From NCBI GenBank assembly GCA_902573045.1, contig CACGIB010000006.1, forward strand, positions 1-43,374: a stretch of 43,374 bases of DNA. The letters run 5' to 3'. How positions within the stretch are numbered: position 1 is the stretch's first letter; every line of letters starts with the position of its first letter. Below, piece after piece: positions 18,659-27,200 of this stretch. The notes beneath the pieces were generated by a model. The model was not told where the DNA came from. It did no database searches and saw nothing but the letters and a program-made list of their open reading frames with translations. This stretch comes from an uncultured Prochlorococcus sp. (GTDB lineage Bacteria > Cyanobacteriota > Cyanobacteriia > PCC-6307 > Cyanobiaceae). A program made the position numbers and the translations under genes.

Positions 18659-20245
18659 TTATAAAGTAACTGGATTAGCGTTGGTAATTCCCTCCACTTC
18701 AATAATGGTATCAAGCAACTTATTAGGTATTGGATCGTCAATACTTAGAACCATAACAGCTTCACCTCTAACAATTTTGCGTCCAACTTGCATTGAGGCA
18801 ATATTTACGTTGTTGCTACCTAACAAAGACCCCAGCTTGCCAATAATACCAGGCATATCTCTGTGTCTAGTAACTAACATATATCTACTAGGCGATACGT
18901 TAACTGGGTATTGATCAATACTAATGATTCTTAATTCCCCATCAGCAAAAATGCTTCCTGCTACACTGTGGTCACCATTATCTCCATAAGTGGTTAACTG
19001 AAGTGATCCACTAGCAAATTCGGGTCTTGCCTCATCTTTATTCTCGACTACTGAAATACCTCTTGAATCTGCTTCTAGCGAAGCATTTACATAATTAATC
19101 CTATCTCCCAAAGCTTTACTTAAAAGACCTTTAAGACTAGCTACTATTAATGGCTGGGAGGGATGTTGAACAAATTCGCCTTGAAGCTTCACCTCAAGTT
19201 TTTGAATCTGTCCACCTGAAAGCTGGCTAATAAGCAGACCCATTGTTTCAGCTAACTGCAAATGAGGTTTTAGACTATCCATAATATCAGGGCTCAAACC
19301 TGGTATATTTACTGCAGTTCTAGCAGATAAACCAAGCAAGACATCTCTTATTTGTTCCGCAACATCAACAGCTACATTTTCTTGTGCTTCCCGAGTAGAT
19401 GCTCCTAAGTGTGGGGTAAGAATAAGATTCTTTTCAACCTTCAAAAGTGGTGAATTAGATTCCAAAGGTTCTTTAGAAAAGACATCTATTGCAGCGCCCG
19501 CAATCAATGATTTATTTAAAGCTTCAGCTAATGCCTCTTCGTCAATTAAGCCTCCTCGAGCACAATTAATTAATTTTGCGCTGTTTTTCATACTTTTAAG
19601 CACGTCTATATTTACTAAATTCTCTGTCTCTGGTGTGCGAGGCAAATGCAAAGTAACATAATCGGATTGCTGGAATAAATCCTCTATTTCAGATAGTTTA
19701 ACTTGTATTTGTTGAGCTCTTTCAGTTGAAACATAGGGATCATATCCGTAAACTTCCATTCCTAATGCATTAGCAACTTTCGCTACATGAGCACCAATTT
19801 TCCCTAAACCTACTACACCTAATTTTTTCTTGTAAAGCTCATTCCCAACAAATTTCTTTCTTTCCCATTTACCTGAAAAAGTACTACTATTAGCAATTGG
19901 AATATGTCTAGATAAAGCCAACATCATAGCTATTGTATGTTCAGCGGCGGCTATTGTGTTGCCTCCTGGAGAATTTACAACAAGAACTCCTTTTTGAGTA
20001 GCGGCCTTAACATCTACATTATCGACTCCAACTCCTGCTCTTCCAATAATTCTCAGCTTGCTTGAAGAGTTAATAATTTCTTCAGTTACTTGAGTACCGG
20101 AGCGAATCATTAAAGCATCATAATCTTTAATGATGGAAGCCAGATCGGAGTTTGAGATTCCTATCTTCTGATCAACCTGAGCTACTTGTGAAAGAATATC
20201 GATTCCTGTTTGATCAATTGGATCTGTAATGAGAACTTTTGTCAT
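18659..20245 (-). CDS. serA: D-3-phosphoglycerate dehydrogenase SerA
   Basis: First enzyme of the phosphorylated serine pathway. The 528-aa long-form protein shows a 2-hydroxyacid dehydrogenase core with NAD loop KLGVVGLGKIGAHVAKVA, catalytic Arg in NCARGGLIDEEAL, and catalytic His in LILTPHLGASTREAQ. An intervening domain and a C-terminal ACT domain (RHRDMPGIIGKLGSLLG, then NIASMQVGR) follow. The ACT domain implies serine feedback in related enzymes. prmA follows. Confidence 0.96.
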   Translation of the reverse strand: MTKVLITDPIDQTGIDILSQVAQVDQKIGISNSDLASIIKDYDALMIRSGTQVTEEIINSSSKLRIIGRAGVGVDNVDVKAATQKGVLVVNSPGGNTIAAAEHTIAMMLALSRHIPIANSSTFSGKWERKKFVGNELYKKKLGVVGLGKIGAHVAKVANALGMEVYGYDPYVSTERAQQIQVKLSEIEDLFQQSDYVTLHLPRTPETENLVNIDVLKSMKNSAKLINCARGGLIDEEALAEALNKSLIAGAAIDVFSKEPLESNSPLLKVEKNLILTPHLGASTREAQENVAVDVAEQIRDVLLGLSARTAVNIPGLSPDIMDSLKPHLQLAETMGLLISQLSGGQIQKLEVKLQGEFVQHPSQPLIVASLKGLLSKALGDRINYVNASLEADSRGISVVENKDEARPEFASGSLQLTTYGDNGDHSVAGSIFADGELRIISIDQYPVNVSPSRYMLVTRHRDMPGIIGKLGSLLGSNNVNIASMQVGRKIVRGEAVMVLSIDDPIPNKLLDTIIEVEGITNANPVTL

Positions 20246-20344
20246 TTAAGATTGGTTCTTTAATCTTTTACTTTAACTTAATCTATAGTGTATGTATCTA
20301 ATTTTATTAATTTGAATAACACACAAACAATTGAGGATTGAAAT

Positions 20345-20911
20345 TTGACTAAAAGTATTGTGATATTTGAAAACATTGATAAATGTATCCAGCTATTTGA
20401 AGTTTTCAAAGAAAAATCAGTAATGCTCTCTGAAGCTATTTTGATCCCACCATTAAGAGAAAAAATATCATCAGATGAAAAAGAATTGCTAAATGCGAAA
20501 GCAAATTTATTATTCAAATCTCAAAATTTTGAAGATATAAGAATCTTAAATCCAAAATTGGATAGAAAGATTAGACAAAAAGAAATGACTAGATGGCTAA
20601 TGCCATTTGGTTTTGTAGCTGGAATAGCTTTTTCTAATATGACAAATTTATCTACTTTCAGCTTTCTTGGTTTGAATAACATCGGGGAATCCTTAATTGG
20701 AGGTCTTTTAGGGATGGGTTCAGGATATTTAGGAAGCATTGTTTCTTCTGCAAGTATTAACATTAATAGAAATAAAGAGTTAAGATCAATCATTAATTTT
20801 AATAAAGAGGGTAAATGGCTTGTTCTACTTGAAAATCAAATTGGAGCTGAATTACCATGGGCTTTGATAAAACAATCAGAAGCAAAAGATATAATTTTTT
20901 TAGAAGGCTAA
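20345..20911 (+). CDS. Conserved membrane-associated hypothetical protein
   Basis: 188-aa protein from a TTG start (no upstream ATG in frame). The N-terminal ~85 residues are polar and helical. The middle has two hydrophobic glycine-rich segments (about residues 87-107 and 113-135, with GGLLGMGSGYLGSIVSSAS), suggesting a membrane hairpin; the C-terminal part looks like a small soluble domain. No named family recognised. Its TAA is immediately followed by the ATG of the S4-domain gene, so the two are coupled. Confidence 0.65.
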   Translation: MTKSIVIFENIDKCIQLFEVFKEKSVMLSEAILIPPLREKISSDEKELLNAKANLLFKSQNFEDIRILNPKLDRKIRQKEMTRWLMPFGFVAGIAFSNMTNLSTFSFLGLNNIGESLIGGLLGMGSGYLGSIVSSASININRNKELRSIINFNKEGKWLVLLENQIGAELPWALIKQSEAKDIIFLEG

Positions 20912-21703
20912 ATGATTGACTTAAAAGAGATCTTAATAAATTCAAACTACAAAAAAGAAACTGAGGAATTAATAAATATTGCTAACTTAGCCTACAAACA
21001 CTGGGAAACTTATTGGACTGGTTTTAATTCAACTTATATTTGCGAAGAGATTTTAAAAGATTTTGAAAATTTAAATGATTTCAAATTTTTTATTTATGGA
21101 GGATTCTCCTCTTCTCAAAGATCTAGGATAGCTTGCTTTAGAGGAGATAATATTCCTGAAGAGGATGCGCTAAAAAGTAATTTTCCAGCTCAAGGAATAA
21201 AAATTAATGGAAATTTTTTATTTGATAATGCTACACAAGACGACTTTAGATCCCTCTTAATTGAAAATGGGGTTAATCAAATAAAAGTTGGAGATATATG
21301 GACTATTGGCGATAGGGGAGCACAAGGGATAATTGATAATTCAAATATTAAGCATCTAGATGAAAAAATTTTTTATTTAAGAGACGTAAAAGTAAAAGTT
21401 AATGTAGTAGGTATAGATGAATTACAAATACCTTCTGGAAGATCAAAAAAACTTGTCAATACAGTAGAAGCTTCAACAAGATTAGATGCTATAGCTTCAG
21501 CTGGCTTTAGGGTATCACGAACCAAAATCATTGAAAGGATAGAAAATGGAATGCTCAGATTAAATGGAAGAAAAGTTAATAAGCCAACAATTAATCTAAA
21601 AATTGGCGACAAAGTAGAACTTGAAAATAAAGGATTTATCGAAATTCTAAATTTAGAAATAACCAAAAGAGAACGATGGAAAGTTCAATTACTTAGAAAA
21701 TGA
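20912..21703 (+). CDS. Photosystem II S4-domain protein (YlmH-like)
   Basis: 263-aa RNA-binding protein. The first ~170 residues match the YlmH-like domain (NLAYKHWETYWTGFN, YGGFSSSQRSRIACFRG, GDIWTIGDRGAQGII). The C-terminal S4 domain is at about residues 188-250 (STRLDAIASAGFRVSRTKII, then NGRKVNKPT and LKIGDKVEL). The cyanobacterial subgroup is annotated as a photosystem II S4 protein; bacterial YlmH relatives act on stalled 50S-peptidyl-tRNA complexes, so the true role may be ribosome rescue. It begins immediately after the upstream gene. Confidence 0.85.
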   Translation: MIDLKEILINSNYKKETEELINIANLAYKHWETYWTGFNSTYICEEILKDFENLNDFKFFIYGGFSSSQRSRIACFRGDNIPEEDALKSNFPAQGIKINGNFLFDNATQDDFRSLLIENGVNQIKVGDIWTIGDRGAQGIIDNSNIKHLDEKIFYLRDVKVKVNVVGIDELQIPSGRSKKLVNTVEASTRLDAIASAGFRVSRTKIIERIENGMLRLNGRKVNKPTINLKIGDKVELENKGFIEILNLEITKRERWKVQLLRK

Positions 21704-21752
21704 AACGCAACCTGCTATTTTCTTATAAGGGGGATTAAAAATTCCTCAATTG

Positions 21753-21824
21753 GGGCGATTAGCTCAGTGGTAGAGCACTACCTCGACACGGTAGTGGCCA
21801 CTGGTTCGAATCCAGTATCGCCCA
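21753..21824 (+). tRNA. tRNA-Val (anticodon GAC)
   Basis: Full cloverleaf: acceptor GGGCGAT/ATCGCCC with discriminator A, D-stem GCTC/GAGC, anticodon stem CTACC/GGTAG with loop TCGACAC, and T-stem ACTGG/CCAGT with loop TTCGAAT. The anticodon at 21785-21787 is GAC. CCA is not encoded. Position 33 is C (21784) rather than the near-universal T. Confidence 0.95.
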
Positions 21825-21891
21825 TTAGAACTTTTGACGACCTAGGTTATATCCACAGAAAATAATTTCATTTTTTAGATTATTAAAAAAG

Positions 21892-22509
21892 ATGAAACTT
21901 AATCAAATAATTAATCTACATAAGGGGCTCACTGCATTTGTAGTGATAGGTCTTATGATTTTTTTTGATAATTTTACGATCGCTTCTTACGTTTATTTAG
22001 CTCTGCATGGTACTTATGGATTACTTTGGCTTCTAAAAGAAAAGATATTCCCAGATCCTTATTTTAAAGAAAAAATCAATTTTTTAACTTCAGTTACTGG
22101 CTTTATTTTCCTTGGAAGTTACTGGGTAGCTCCCTACATTCTTATCTCATCTCAGAAATCTGTTCCAAATGTCGTAATAGCTGCATCTGTATCTATAAAT
22201 ATAATTGGTGTGTTTCTACACTTTGCTAGTGATGCCCAAAAATATTTTTCTCTTAAATTAAAAAAAGATCTAATTAAAGAAGGATTTTTCAAAAATATGA
22301 GGAATACAAATTATCTAGGAGAAATATTAATTTATCTATCATTCGCCATACTTTCAATGAGTTTCATACCATTAGTAATTCTTGCAATATTTTTCTTTAT
22401 AGTTTTTCTACCTAGAATGATAAAAAAAGATAAATCGCTCTCAAAATATGATTCATTCGAAGAATACAAAAAGAAAAGTGGTCTTATATTGCCTAAATTA
22501 AATGTCTGA
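21892..22509 (+). CDS. Membrane protein, DUF1295/isoprenylcysteine methyltransferase-like
   Basis: 205-aa polytopic protein with about five membrane helices. The end of the third quarter, EGFFKNMRNTNYLGEILIYL, matches the R-N-P-N-Y-x-G-E signature of the steroid-reductase/isoprenylcysteine methyltransferase-like superfamily (DUF1295/ICMT), and the C-terminus DSFEEYKKKSGLILPKL is also family-like. The reaction is unknown. Its stop overlaps the start of the next gene by 8 nt. Confidence 0.7.
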   Translation: MKLNQIINLHKGLTAFVVIGLMIFFDNFTIASYVYLALHGTYGLLWLLKEKIFPDPYFKEKINFLTSVTGFIFLGSYWVAPYILISSQKSVPNVVIAASVSINIIGVFLHFASDAQKYFSLKLKKDLIKEGFFKNMRNTNYLGEILIYLSFAILSMSFIPLVILAIFFFIVFLPRMIKKDKSLSKYDSFEEYKKKSGLILPKLNV

Positions 22510-23053
22510 TAACAACTTACCCAGTTGGAGGCAAGATCTAAAATCTTCTAGAAAAAAAGAGGGCAAATCACCATCTAATAGATGGATACAGCTTGCAACA
22601 GTCAGCGAAGAAAATAAGCCAAGATTAAGAACAGTTGTTTTCAGAGGATGGAATAAAGATAGTTCAATGATTATTTTTACAGATAGAAGAAGTGAAAAAA
22701 TTGGGCATTTAAAATCCAACCCTAATGCAGAAATATTATGGTTCTTTTTGAAAACCAAATCACAATATAGATTCAAAGGAAAAATACATGAATTAAGTGA
22801 TAACAAAAATTATTGGGATTTATTATCAGAAAAATCAAAATCTTCTTGGTTTTGGGAATCTCCTGGAGAGAAAATGAACCCAAAAGTCCAATCTGCTCAT
22901 GAAATATTATCCAATCTTGCTAAGTCAGAAAATTTTGTAGTTCTAAATTTTGAAATCGATTCAGTAGATCTTCTTAAATTAGAACAGCCTATTCATAAAA
23001 GATATCTTTGGGAAAAGAATAAGAAATGGGAAAAAATAGAAATTAATCCTTAA
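22502..23053 (+). CDS. Pyridoxamine-phosphate-oxidase-like FMN-binding protein (Alr4036 type)
   Basis: 183-aa protein of the split-barrel FMN-binding fold: WRQDLKSSRKKEGKSPSNRW at the start, RWIQLATVSEENKPRLRTVVFRG (PNPOx entry strand), IIFTDRRSEKIGHLKSNPNA and AEILWFFLKTKSQYRFKG. The cyanobacterial Alr4036 family is related to PdxH, but lacks the clear C-terminal PNPOx dimer domain, so pyridoxal-phosphate synthesis should not be assumed. It overlaps the preceding membrane-protein gene by 8 nt. Confidence 0.8.
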   Translation: MSDNNLPSWRQDLKSSRKKEGKSPSNRWIQLATVSEENKPRLRTVVFRGWNKDSSMIIFTDRRSEKIGHLKSNPNAEILWFFLKTKSQYRFKGKIHELSDNKNYWDLLSEKSKSSWFWESPGEKMNPKVQSAHEILSNLAKSENFVVLNFEIDSVDLLKLEQPIHKRYLWEKNKKWEKIEINP

Positions 23054-23127
23054 ATATTTCTAAATTGTATATTTAGGTTGAAAAACATATAGTGATCAGT
23101 CAGTTTTAAAAAAGAAATATTATTCAT

Positions 23128-23301
23128 ATGAATTTCTCAGAAATTCCAGAAAACCCTTTCATTTTTTTATCTTGGGTAACTGCTATAGGGCTATTTATAA
23201 GTCTTTCTGAAGCAACAATTAAGATAAAACTTGAGAAGAGAAACAGTTATAGAAAAAGGTTAGAACTAATTAATAACCTTTATCCTAAGAAGTTAGCTTG
23301 A
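23128..23301 (+). CDS. Small single-helix membrane protein (57 aa)
   Basis: ATG-started ORF beginning MNFSEIPENPFIFLSWVTAI: one hydrophobic helix at about residues 11-28, then a strongly basic cytoplasmic-type tail (KIKLEKRNSYRKRLELIN). It overlaps the end of the convergent DoxX gene by 9 nt. No family recognised; composition is more protein-like than the AT-rich spacers, so it is probably real. Confidence 0.5.
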   Translation: MNFSEIPENPFIFLSWVTAIGLFISLSEATIKIKLEKRNSYRKRLELINNLYPKKLA

Positions 23302-23844
23302 AGTATCTGAGAGTATGTTCGCTTGCAGAAATTGAAATAAGCCACCTTTACTTGTTTCTTCTTTAACTTCGACTTCCTTAGAATTTTTTAATTTTGTTGA
23401 AGGAATGATTTCCTCTTCATCTTCTGATTTCAAAATTCTGATAATGACCTCATCTAAGGAGAAATTACCAGGCCCTGTTAATGCAATTGAAGTTGCCGAA
23501 GCGAAATACAAAAGTAAAAGCTCTAGTAAGAAAATATTAAAACCTGAAGTAACAAGTGCATGATATATAGCGACAGAAATTGTACCCACAATTGCCAAAG
23601 CCCCGAACCTTGTAGCTAAGCCGATAATTAGCAGCCAACTACCACCTATTTCAGAGAATGCCGCTATGTATGATAAAAAAATTGGGAATGGAAGATGTAA
23701 AGGTCTGACAAAAGCATCAGCGAAATTTTCTATATTTGCTAATTTCTCATAACCGTGATGAATAAGAACAGTTCCAGTTATAACTCTAAGAATTAATAAA
23801 GCAGTATCTTTGCTAAACGACTTGGTAAGAATTGTTGAAAGCAC
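23293..23844 (-). CDS. DoxX-family membrane protein
   Basis: 183-aa protein from a GTG start. The DoxX core is clear: RVITGTVLIHHGYEKLANIE, then PLPFPIFL-type loop and AAFSEIGGSWLLIIGLATRF, GALAIVGTISVAIYHALV and a fourth helix, four membrane segments in all within about residues 15-130. The last ~45 residues are polar and Lys/Glu-rich, longer than in minimal DoxX proteins. Function is uncertain; the family is often linked to redox or oxidative-stress systems. Confidence 0.82.
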   Translation of the reverse strand: MLSTILTKSFSKDTALLILRVITGTVLIHHGYEKLANIENFADAFVRPLHLPFPIFLSYIAAFSEIGGSWLLIIGLATRFGALAIVGTISVAIYHALVTSGFNIFLLELLLLYFASATSIALTGPGNFSLDEVIIRILKSEDEEEIIPSTKLKNSKEVEVKEETSKGGLFQFLQANILSDTSS

Positions 23845-23980
23845 TATAAAAAAATTATCCTTAAGTAAAAATAACTAGTCACAGTATCCATCGTGGATTA
23901 AACCGCAAAAGTCGCGCCTAATTAAGTATTTATACTTAGTGCTCTAATGAATTCTTTTTCTGATTAGGAATTTAACTAAG

Positions 23981-25183
23981 TTAAAAATTATTTTTTGAAT
24001 AATTTTCTAATATTCTCTGATTGATTTTCGGAATATTTTCTTTAAATTTGAAAAAACCTTTTTTGGCGAATTTCCAAGCAAATAAATCTTCATCTCTAAC
24101 AAGATTAAAAATTTTTTTATTTTGTAAATTTTTAAAATCAGTTATGAAATCATAATTTTCTCCCACTCCAGGATAAATAATATCTATTTCGTTAGTATTT
24201 TTAAAAGTATTTTCCAGTGAATAAGGATCAATCTGTTCAACATTATTAAAATCCTCTACAAATTCAGAGACCAAATCTTGTTTAAATTTCAAAACAGATT
24301 CAGACAATTTAACTTGTCTTTGTTCATTTTTTAAAAGGATAATAAATACTTTTTTATAGCTTGGAAGTAAATTTTTAAGGCTTGCAAGGTGCAAATCATT
24401 TTCAAACATAATCAGATTATTTGATTTAGGAGACATATCATTTTTATAAATCTCATCTTCTAATGGTATTTGATTAGATTCTTCAAGAAAAATTTGTTGA
24501 TTACTGATTTTTTCTGCATTAAATCTATTATTTGAAAATTTTCTGAGGTTTGATGATGAAAAAAGATATTGTTTCCCCTTCGTTTGCAATCCTCCGACCC
24601 ATCTCCAGCTAAGGAGATTAGATGCAGCATCACCATCAAAAAGATATTTAAAGAAAAACTTTGCTCCCAATTGCCATGGAAGGCCTAAATTAAATATCCA
24701 AGTACTCGCAAACCACATTCTTGTATGGTTATGCAAATAGTTGTACTGCTTTAATTCCTGGACCCAAGAATTAAAAAAATCTAATTCTGTATTGCCATTA
24801 ATTGCACTTTCATATAGCTCATAATCAAAATCGAGATTATTTTCTGAAATAAAATTTCTCCAAACTTTAGGTCTATTTTCCATCCACCCTTTCCAGTAAA
24901 CTCTCCAAAATATTTCTTCAACAAATTTAGTTGAATTTTTGATTTTGTAATTACTTTTAATATCATGAATCAGATCATATTCCGATAAGATTCTATGAGT
25001 AATGTAAGGCGATAATTTTGAAACTGAACTTTCGTTATTTGGCCCAAAATCAAAATTTCTTAATTTTGCATAATCATTAATTTTGTATTTCGCAAAATTT
25101 TCCCAGGTATTTTGAGCTTTTAATAAAAATGACATTTTCTGATAACTGTAAAAAATTTTTTTTTGTATTGATAGAAATTTCAA
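23981..25183 (-). CDS. Photolyase/cryptochrome-like protein with FAD domain first
   Basis: 400-aa protein (384 aa if it starts at the ATG at 25135, which removes a Lys-rich leader). The N-terminal ~235 residues are a photolyase FAD-binding domain: FVEEIFWRVYWKGWMENRP, YNYLHNHTRMWFASTWIF, LFDGDAASNLLSWRWVGG. These match the N-H-x-R-M and DGDxAxN-x-x-WxW motifs. Classical photolyases carry the alpha/beta antenna domain before this; here about 130 residues follow it instead, starting NNLIMFENDLHLASLKNLL, which resembles the first strand of an antenna domain. Activity (DNA repair or light sensing) is not proven. It is divergent from the ligase-like gene. Confidence 0.8.
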   Translation of the reverse strand: MKFLSIQKKIFYSYQKMSFLLKAQNTWENFAKYKINDYAKLRNFDFGPNNESSVSKLSPYITHRILSEYDLIHDIKSNYKIKNSTKFVEEIFWRVYWKGWMENRPKVWRNFISENNLDFDYELYESAINGNTELDFFNSWVQELKQYNYLHNHTRMWFASTWIFNLGLPWQLGAKFFFKYLFDGDAASNLLSWRWVGGLQTKGKQYLFSSSNLRKFSNNRFNAEKISNQQIFLEESNQIPLEDEIYKNDMSPKSNNLIMFENDLHLASLKNLLPSYKKVFIILLKNEQRQVKLSESVLKFKQDLVSEFVEDFNNVEQIDPYSLENTFKNTNEIDIIYPGVGENYDFITDFKNLQNKKIFNLVRDEDLFAWKFAKKGFFKFKENIPKINQRILENYSKNNF

Positions 25184-25412
25184 AAATTTGACTGCAAATT
25201 AATCCTTAAAATTTTCTATTTCACTTTTAAGTAAATATGTTTGATTAAAGTATTTAATTTAAACTCCTAATCCGTACATTTTATACTCTTAAATCGCTCT
25301 CTGCGTAGGAGGATATTTAGTGGTCAATTACTTTTTAAATCTAATTTTAATTTTCAAATCTTTATTTAAATGATTTTTTCTAGAAGGTTTTTAAATATTC
25401 ATCAAAATTATT

Positions 25413-26162
25413 ATGAATAATTTATTAGTGAGAGATGTTAAGTATCTTGATGAACAATACAGAATAGGTGAAGGCATAATTTCGGATGGTGCATTTAAGC
25501 AACTTGAAAAGCTCTTTATTCCTATTGATCCAGAGCCTGACTACTTTAATCAAAAAAATAATAAACTTTTGCCAAAATTAGCTAAAGAAAACTATAAAGA
25601 ATTTTTGAAAAGTTTATTAACAAAAACAAGATTAAGCATTCAACCAAAAATTGATGGCTGTGCTATTGCAATTAGATATATAGATGGCAATTTTAATAAA
25701 GCTATTACAAAAAAAGGATTAGATGTCTCAAGCAAAATTAAACAAATTAAAAATGTCCCCGATTGTATTCCTATCAAACGAGATTTTCAAATTAGAGGTG
25801 AACTTTACGCTACAAACCAAGTTGCCGGCATTTCCCAAAGAATTACAAGAAAATACCTCAATCATAAGAAAGGGATTGGAGAAAGTCTCCGCTTTTGCTG
25901 TTTCCAAATACTTAATGGAAGACTTAATCAATACGAAACCCTTAACTATCTTAAAAAGTGTGGCTTCAGCACCCCTGACAGTTACTTCACAAATCATACA
26001 AGCGAAATCCAAATATATAAAAAAAATTGGTTAGAGAGAAAAATATTTGCGAAATATCCAACTAATGGGATAGTTATAAAAATAAATAGTAGGAAATTAC
26101 AGTTACTTAGAGAGAAAAGTTTATCTCAAAATAACGAATGGCAATATGCAATTCAAAAATAA
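25413..26162 (+). CDS. Stand-alone adenylation domain of NAD+-dependent DNA ligase type
   Basis: 249-aa protein matching the LigA nucleotidyltransferase. The N-terminus has an ISDGAFKQLEKLF piece like LigA domain Ia. Motif I is QPKIDGCAIAIRY with the nucleophile Lys79; a KKGLDVSSKIKQIKNVP segment matches LigA G-rich strand plus I-x-x-I-P; motif III is FQIRGELY; motif IV is YPTNGIVIKIN (Lys223); motif V is EWQYAIQK at the very end. OB-fold, zinc finger, HhH and BRCT regions are absent (LigA is ~670 aa). It may be a nicked-DNA or RNA ligase relative, or an adenylyltransferase; a full LigA presumably lies elsewhere. Confidence 0.75.
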   Translation: MNNLLVRDVKYLDEQYRIGEGIISDGAFKQLEKLFIPIDPEPDYFNQKNNKLLPKLAKENYKEFLKSLLTKTRLSIQPKIDGCAIAIRYIDGNFNKAITKKGLDVSSKIKQIKNVPDCIPIKRDFQIRGELYATNQVAGISQRITRKYLNHKKGIGESLRFCCFQILNGRLNQYETLNYLKKCGFSTPDSYFTNHTSEIQIYKKNWLERKIFAKYPTNGIVIKINSRKLQLLREKSLSQNNEWQYAIQK

Positions 26163-26270
26163 TATTAAATAGTACCTTCAAAAAGAGCTCACGATACTGA
26201 CTTCCAGTATTTACAGTGGGAAAGTAATTAAATTTTGGTTAAATTCCAAAGCAATTTGCAGGATTACTAA

Positions 26271-27200
26271 ATGACTGCCACTATTTCAAGACCTAAAATC
26301 TCTAACTGGGAAACATCTAATATTCCAAACCTTGCAGGCAAAACAGCTCTAATTACTGGTGCGAATAGTGGTCTTGGATACTACACTGCAAAGGCCTTAG
26401 CAGAAAAGAATGCTCATGTAGTTATAGCTTGTAGATCGTTTGAAAAAGCTAATCAAACTATCAATAAACTTAAAGGTCTTAATCCTGAAGGATTATTTAC
26501 ACCTTTAGAATTAGATTTGTCAGATTTAAAAAATATTGTTGAAGTTCAGTCCAAAATTTTTGATAATTTTGAAAATTTGGATTTACTAATCAATAATGCA
26601 GGCATTATGCATCCGCCTAAAACTCTTAGTGTCCAGGGATATGAAATACAATTTGCAGTTAATCATCTAGCTCACATGCTTTTGACTCTAAAGCTACTTC
26701 CAATTATTGAAACAAAAGAAGAATCTAGAATAGTGACGGTTACTTCTGGAGCACAATTTTTTGGCAAAGTTGGTTGGAAAAATCTAAAAGCCGAGAACTA
26801 TTACAACAAATGGGAATCTTACTCCAATAGCAAATTGGCAAATGTAATGTTTGCTTTGGAACTAAATGAGAACTTAAAGCACAAAAATATACTTTCTTTA
26901 GCTGCTCACCCAGGAATTGCAAAAACAAATCTCTTTACTGCTCAAAAACCTAACCCTAGTCCATTAGAAACATTCTCATTGGAATTATTTAGCCCTATTT
27001 TTCAAACTGCTGAGATGGGCGCTTTACCTCAACTTTTTGCAGCTACTTCACCAGATGCAAGAGGCGGTGATCATTATGGTCCTAGATTTAATTTCAGAGG
27101 TCATCCAAAACTATCCCCTACTTCTCCTTTCGCCATCAATAAAAAAGAAAGAAAAAATTTATGGGAAAAAAGCCTTGAAATACTTAGTAACTTCTTATAA
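26271..27200 (+). CDS. Short-chain dehydrogenase/reductase, POR/WW-oxidoreductase-like
   Basis: 309-aa classical-extended SDR: cofactor loop TALITGANSGLGYYTAKALA at about residue 25, LDLLINNAGIMHPP, and the catalytic YSNSK with the upstream Ser in VTVTSGAQ. The closing GDHYGPRFNFRGHPKLS matches retinol-dehydrogenase/protochlorophyllide-reductase-like SDRs, for which picocyanobacteria often carry annotation as light-dependent POR-like. The true POR should have a Cys-rich substrate region that I do not see here, so the substrate is open. It overlaps the next, convergent gene by 6 nt. Confidence 0.82.
   Translation: MTATISRPKISNWETSNIPNLAGKTALITGANSGLGYYTAKALAEKNAHVVIACRSFEKANQTINKLKGLNPEGLFTPLELDLSDLKNIVEVQSKIFDNFENLDLLINNAGIMHPPKTLSVQGYEIQFAVNHLAHMLLTLKLLPIIETKEESRIVTVTSGAQFFGKVGWKNLKAENYYNKWESYSNSKLANVMFALELNENLKHKNILSLAAHPGIAKTNLFTAQKPNPSPLETFSLELFSPIFQTAEMGALPQLFAATSPDARGGDHYGPRFNFRGHPKLSPTSPFAINKKERKNLWEKSLEILSNFL

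Noticed and set aside
18681..18914. 77-aa plus-strand ORF in serA
   Set aside because: Antisense to the conserved ACT domain.
25723..26034. Out-of-frame ORFs on both strands inside the ligase-like gene
   Set aside because: The ligase motifs I-V are all in one frame; the others are shadows.
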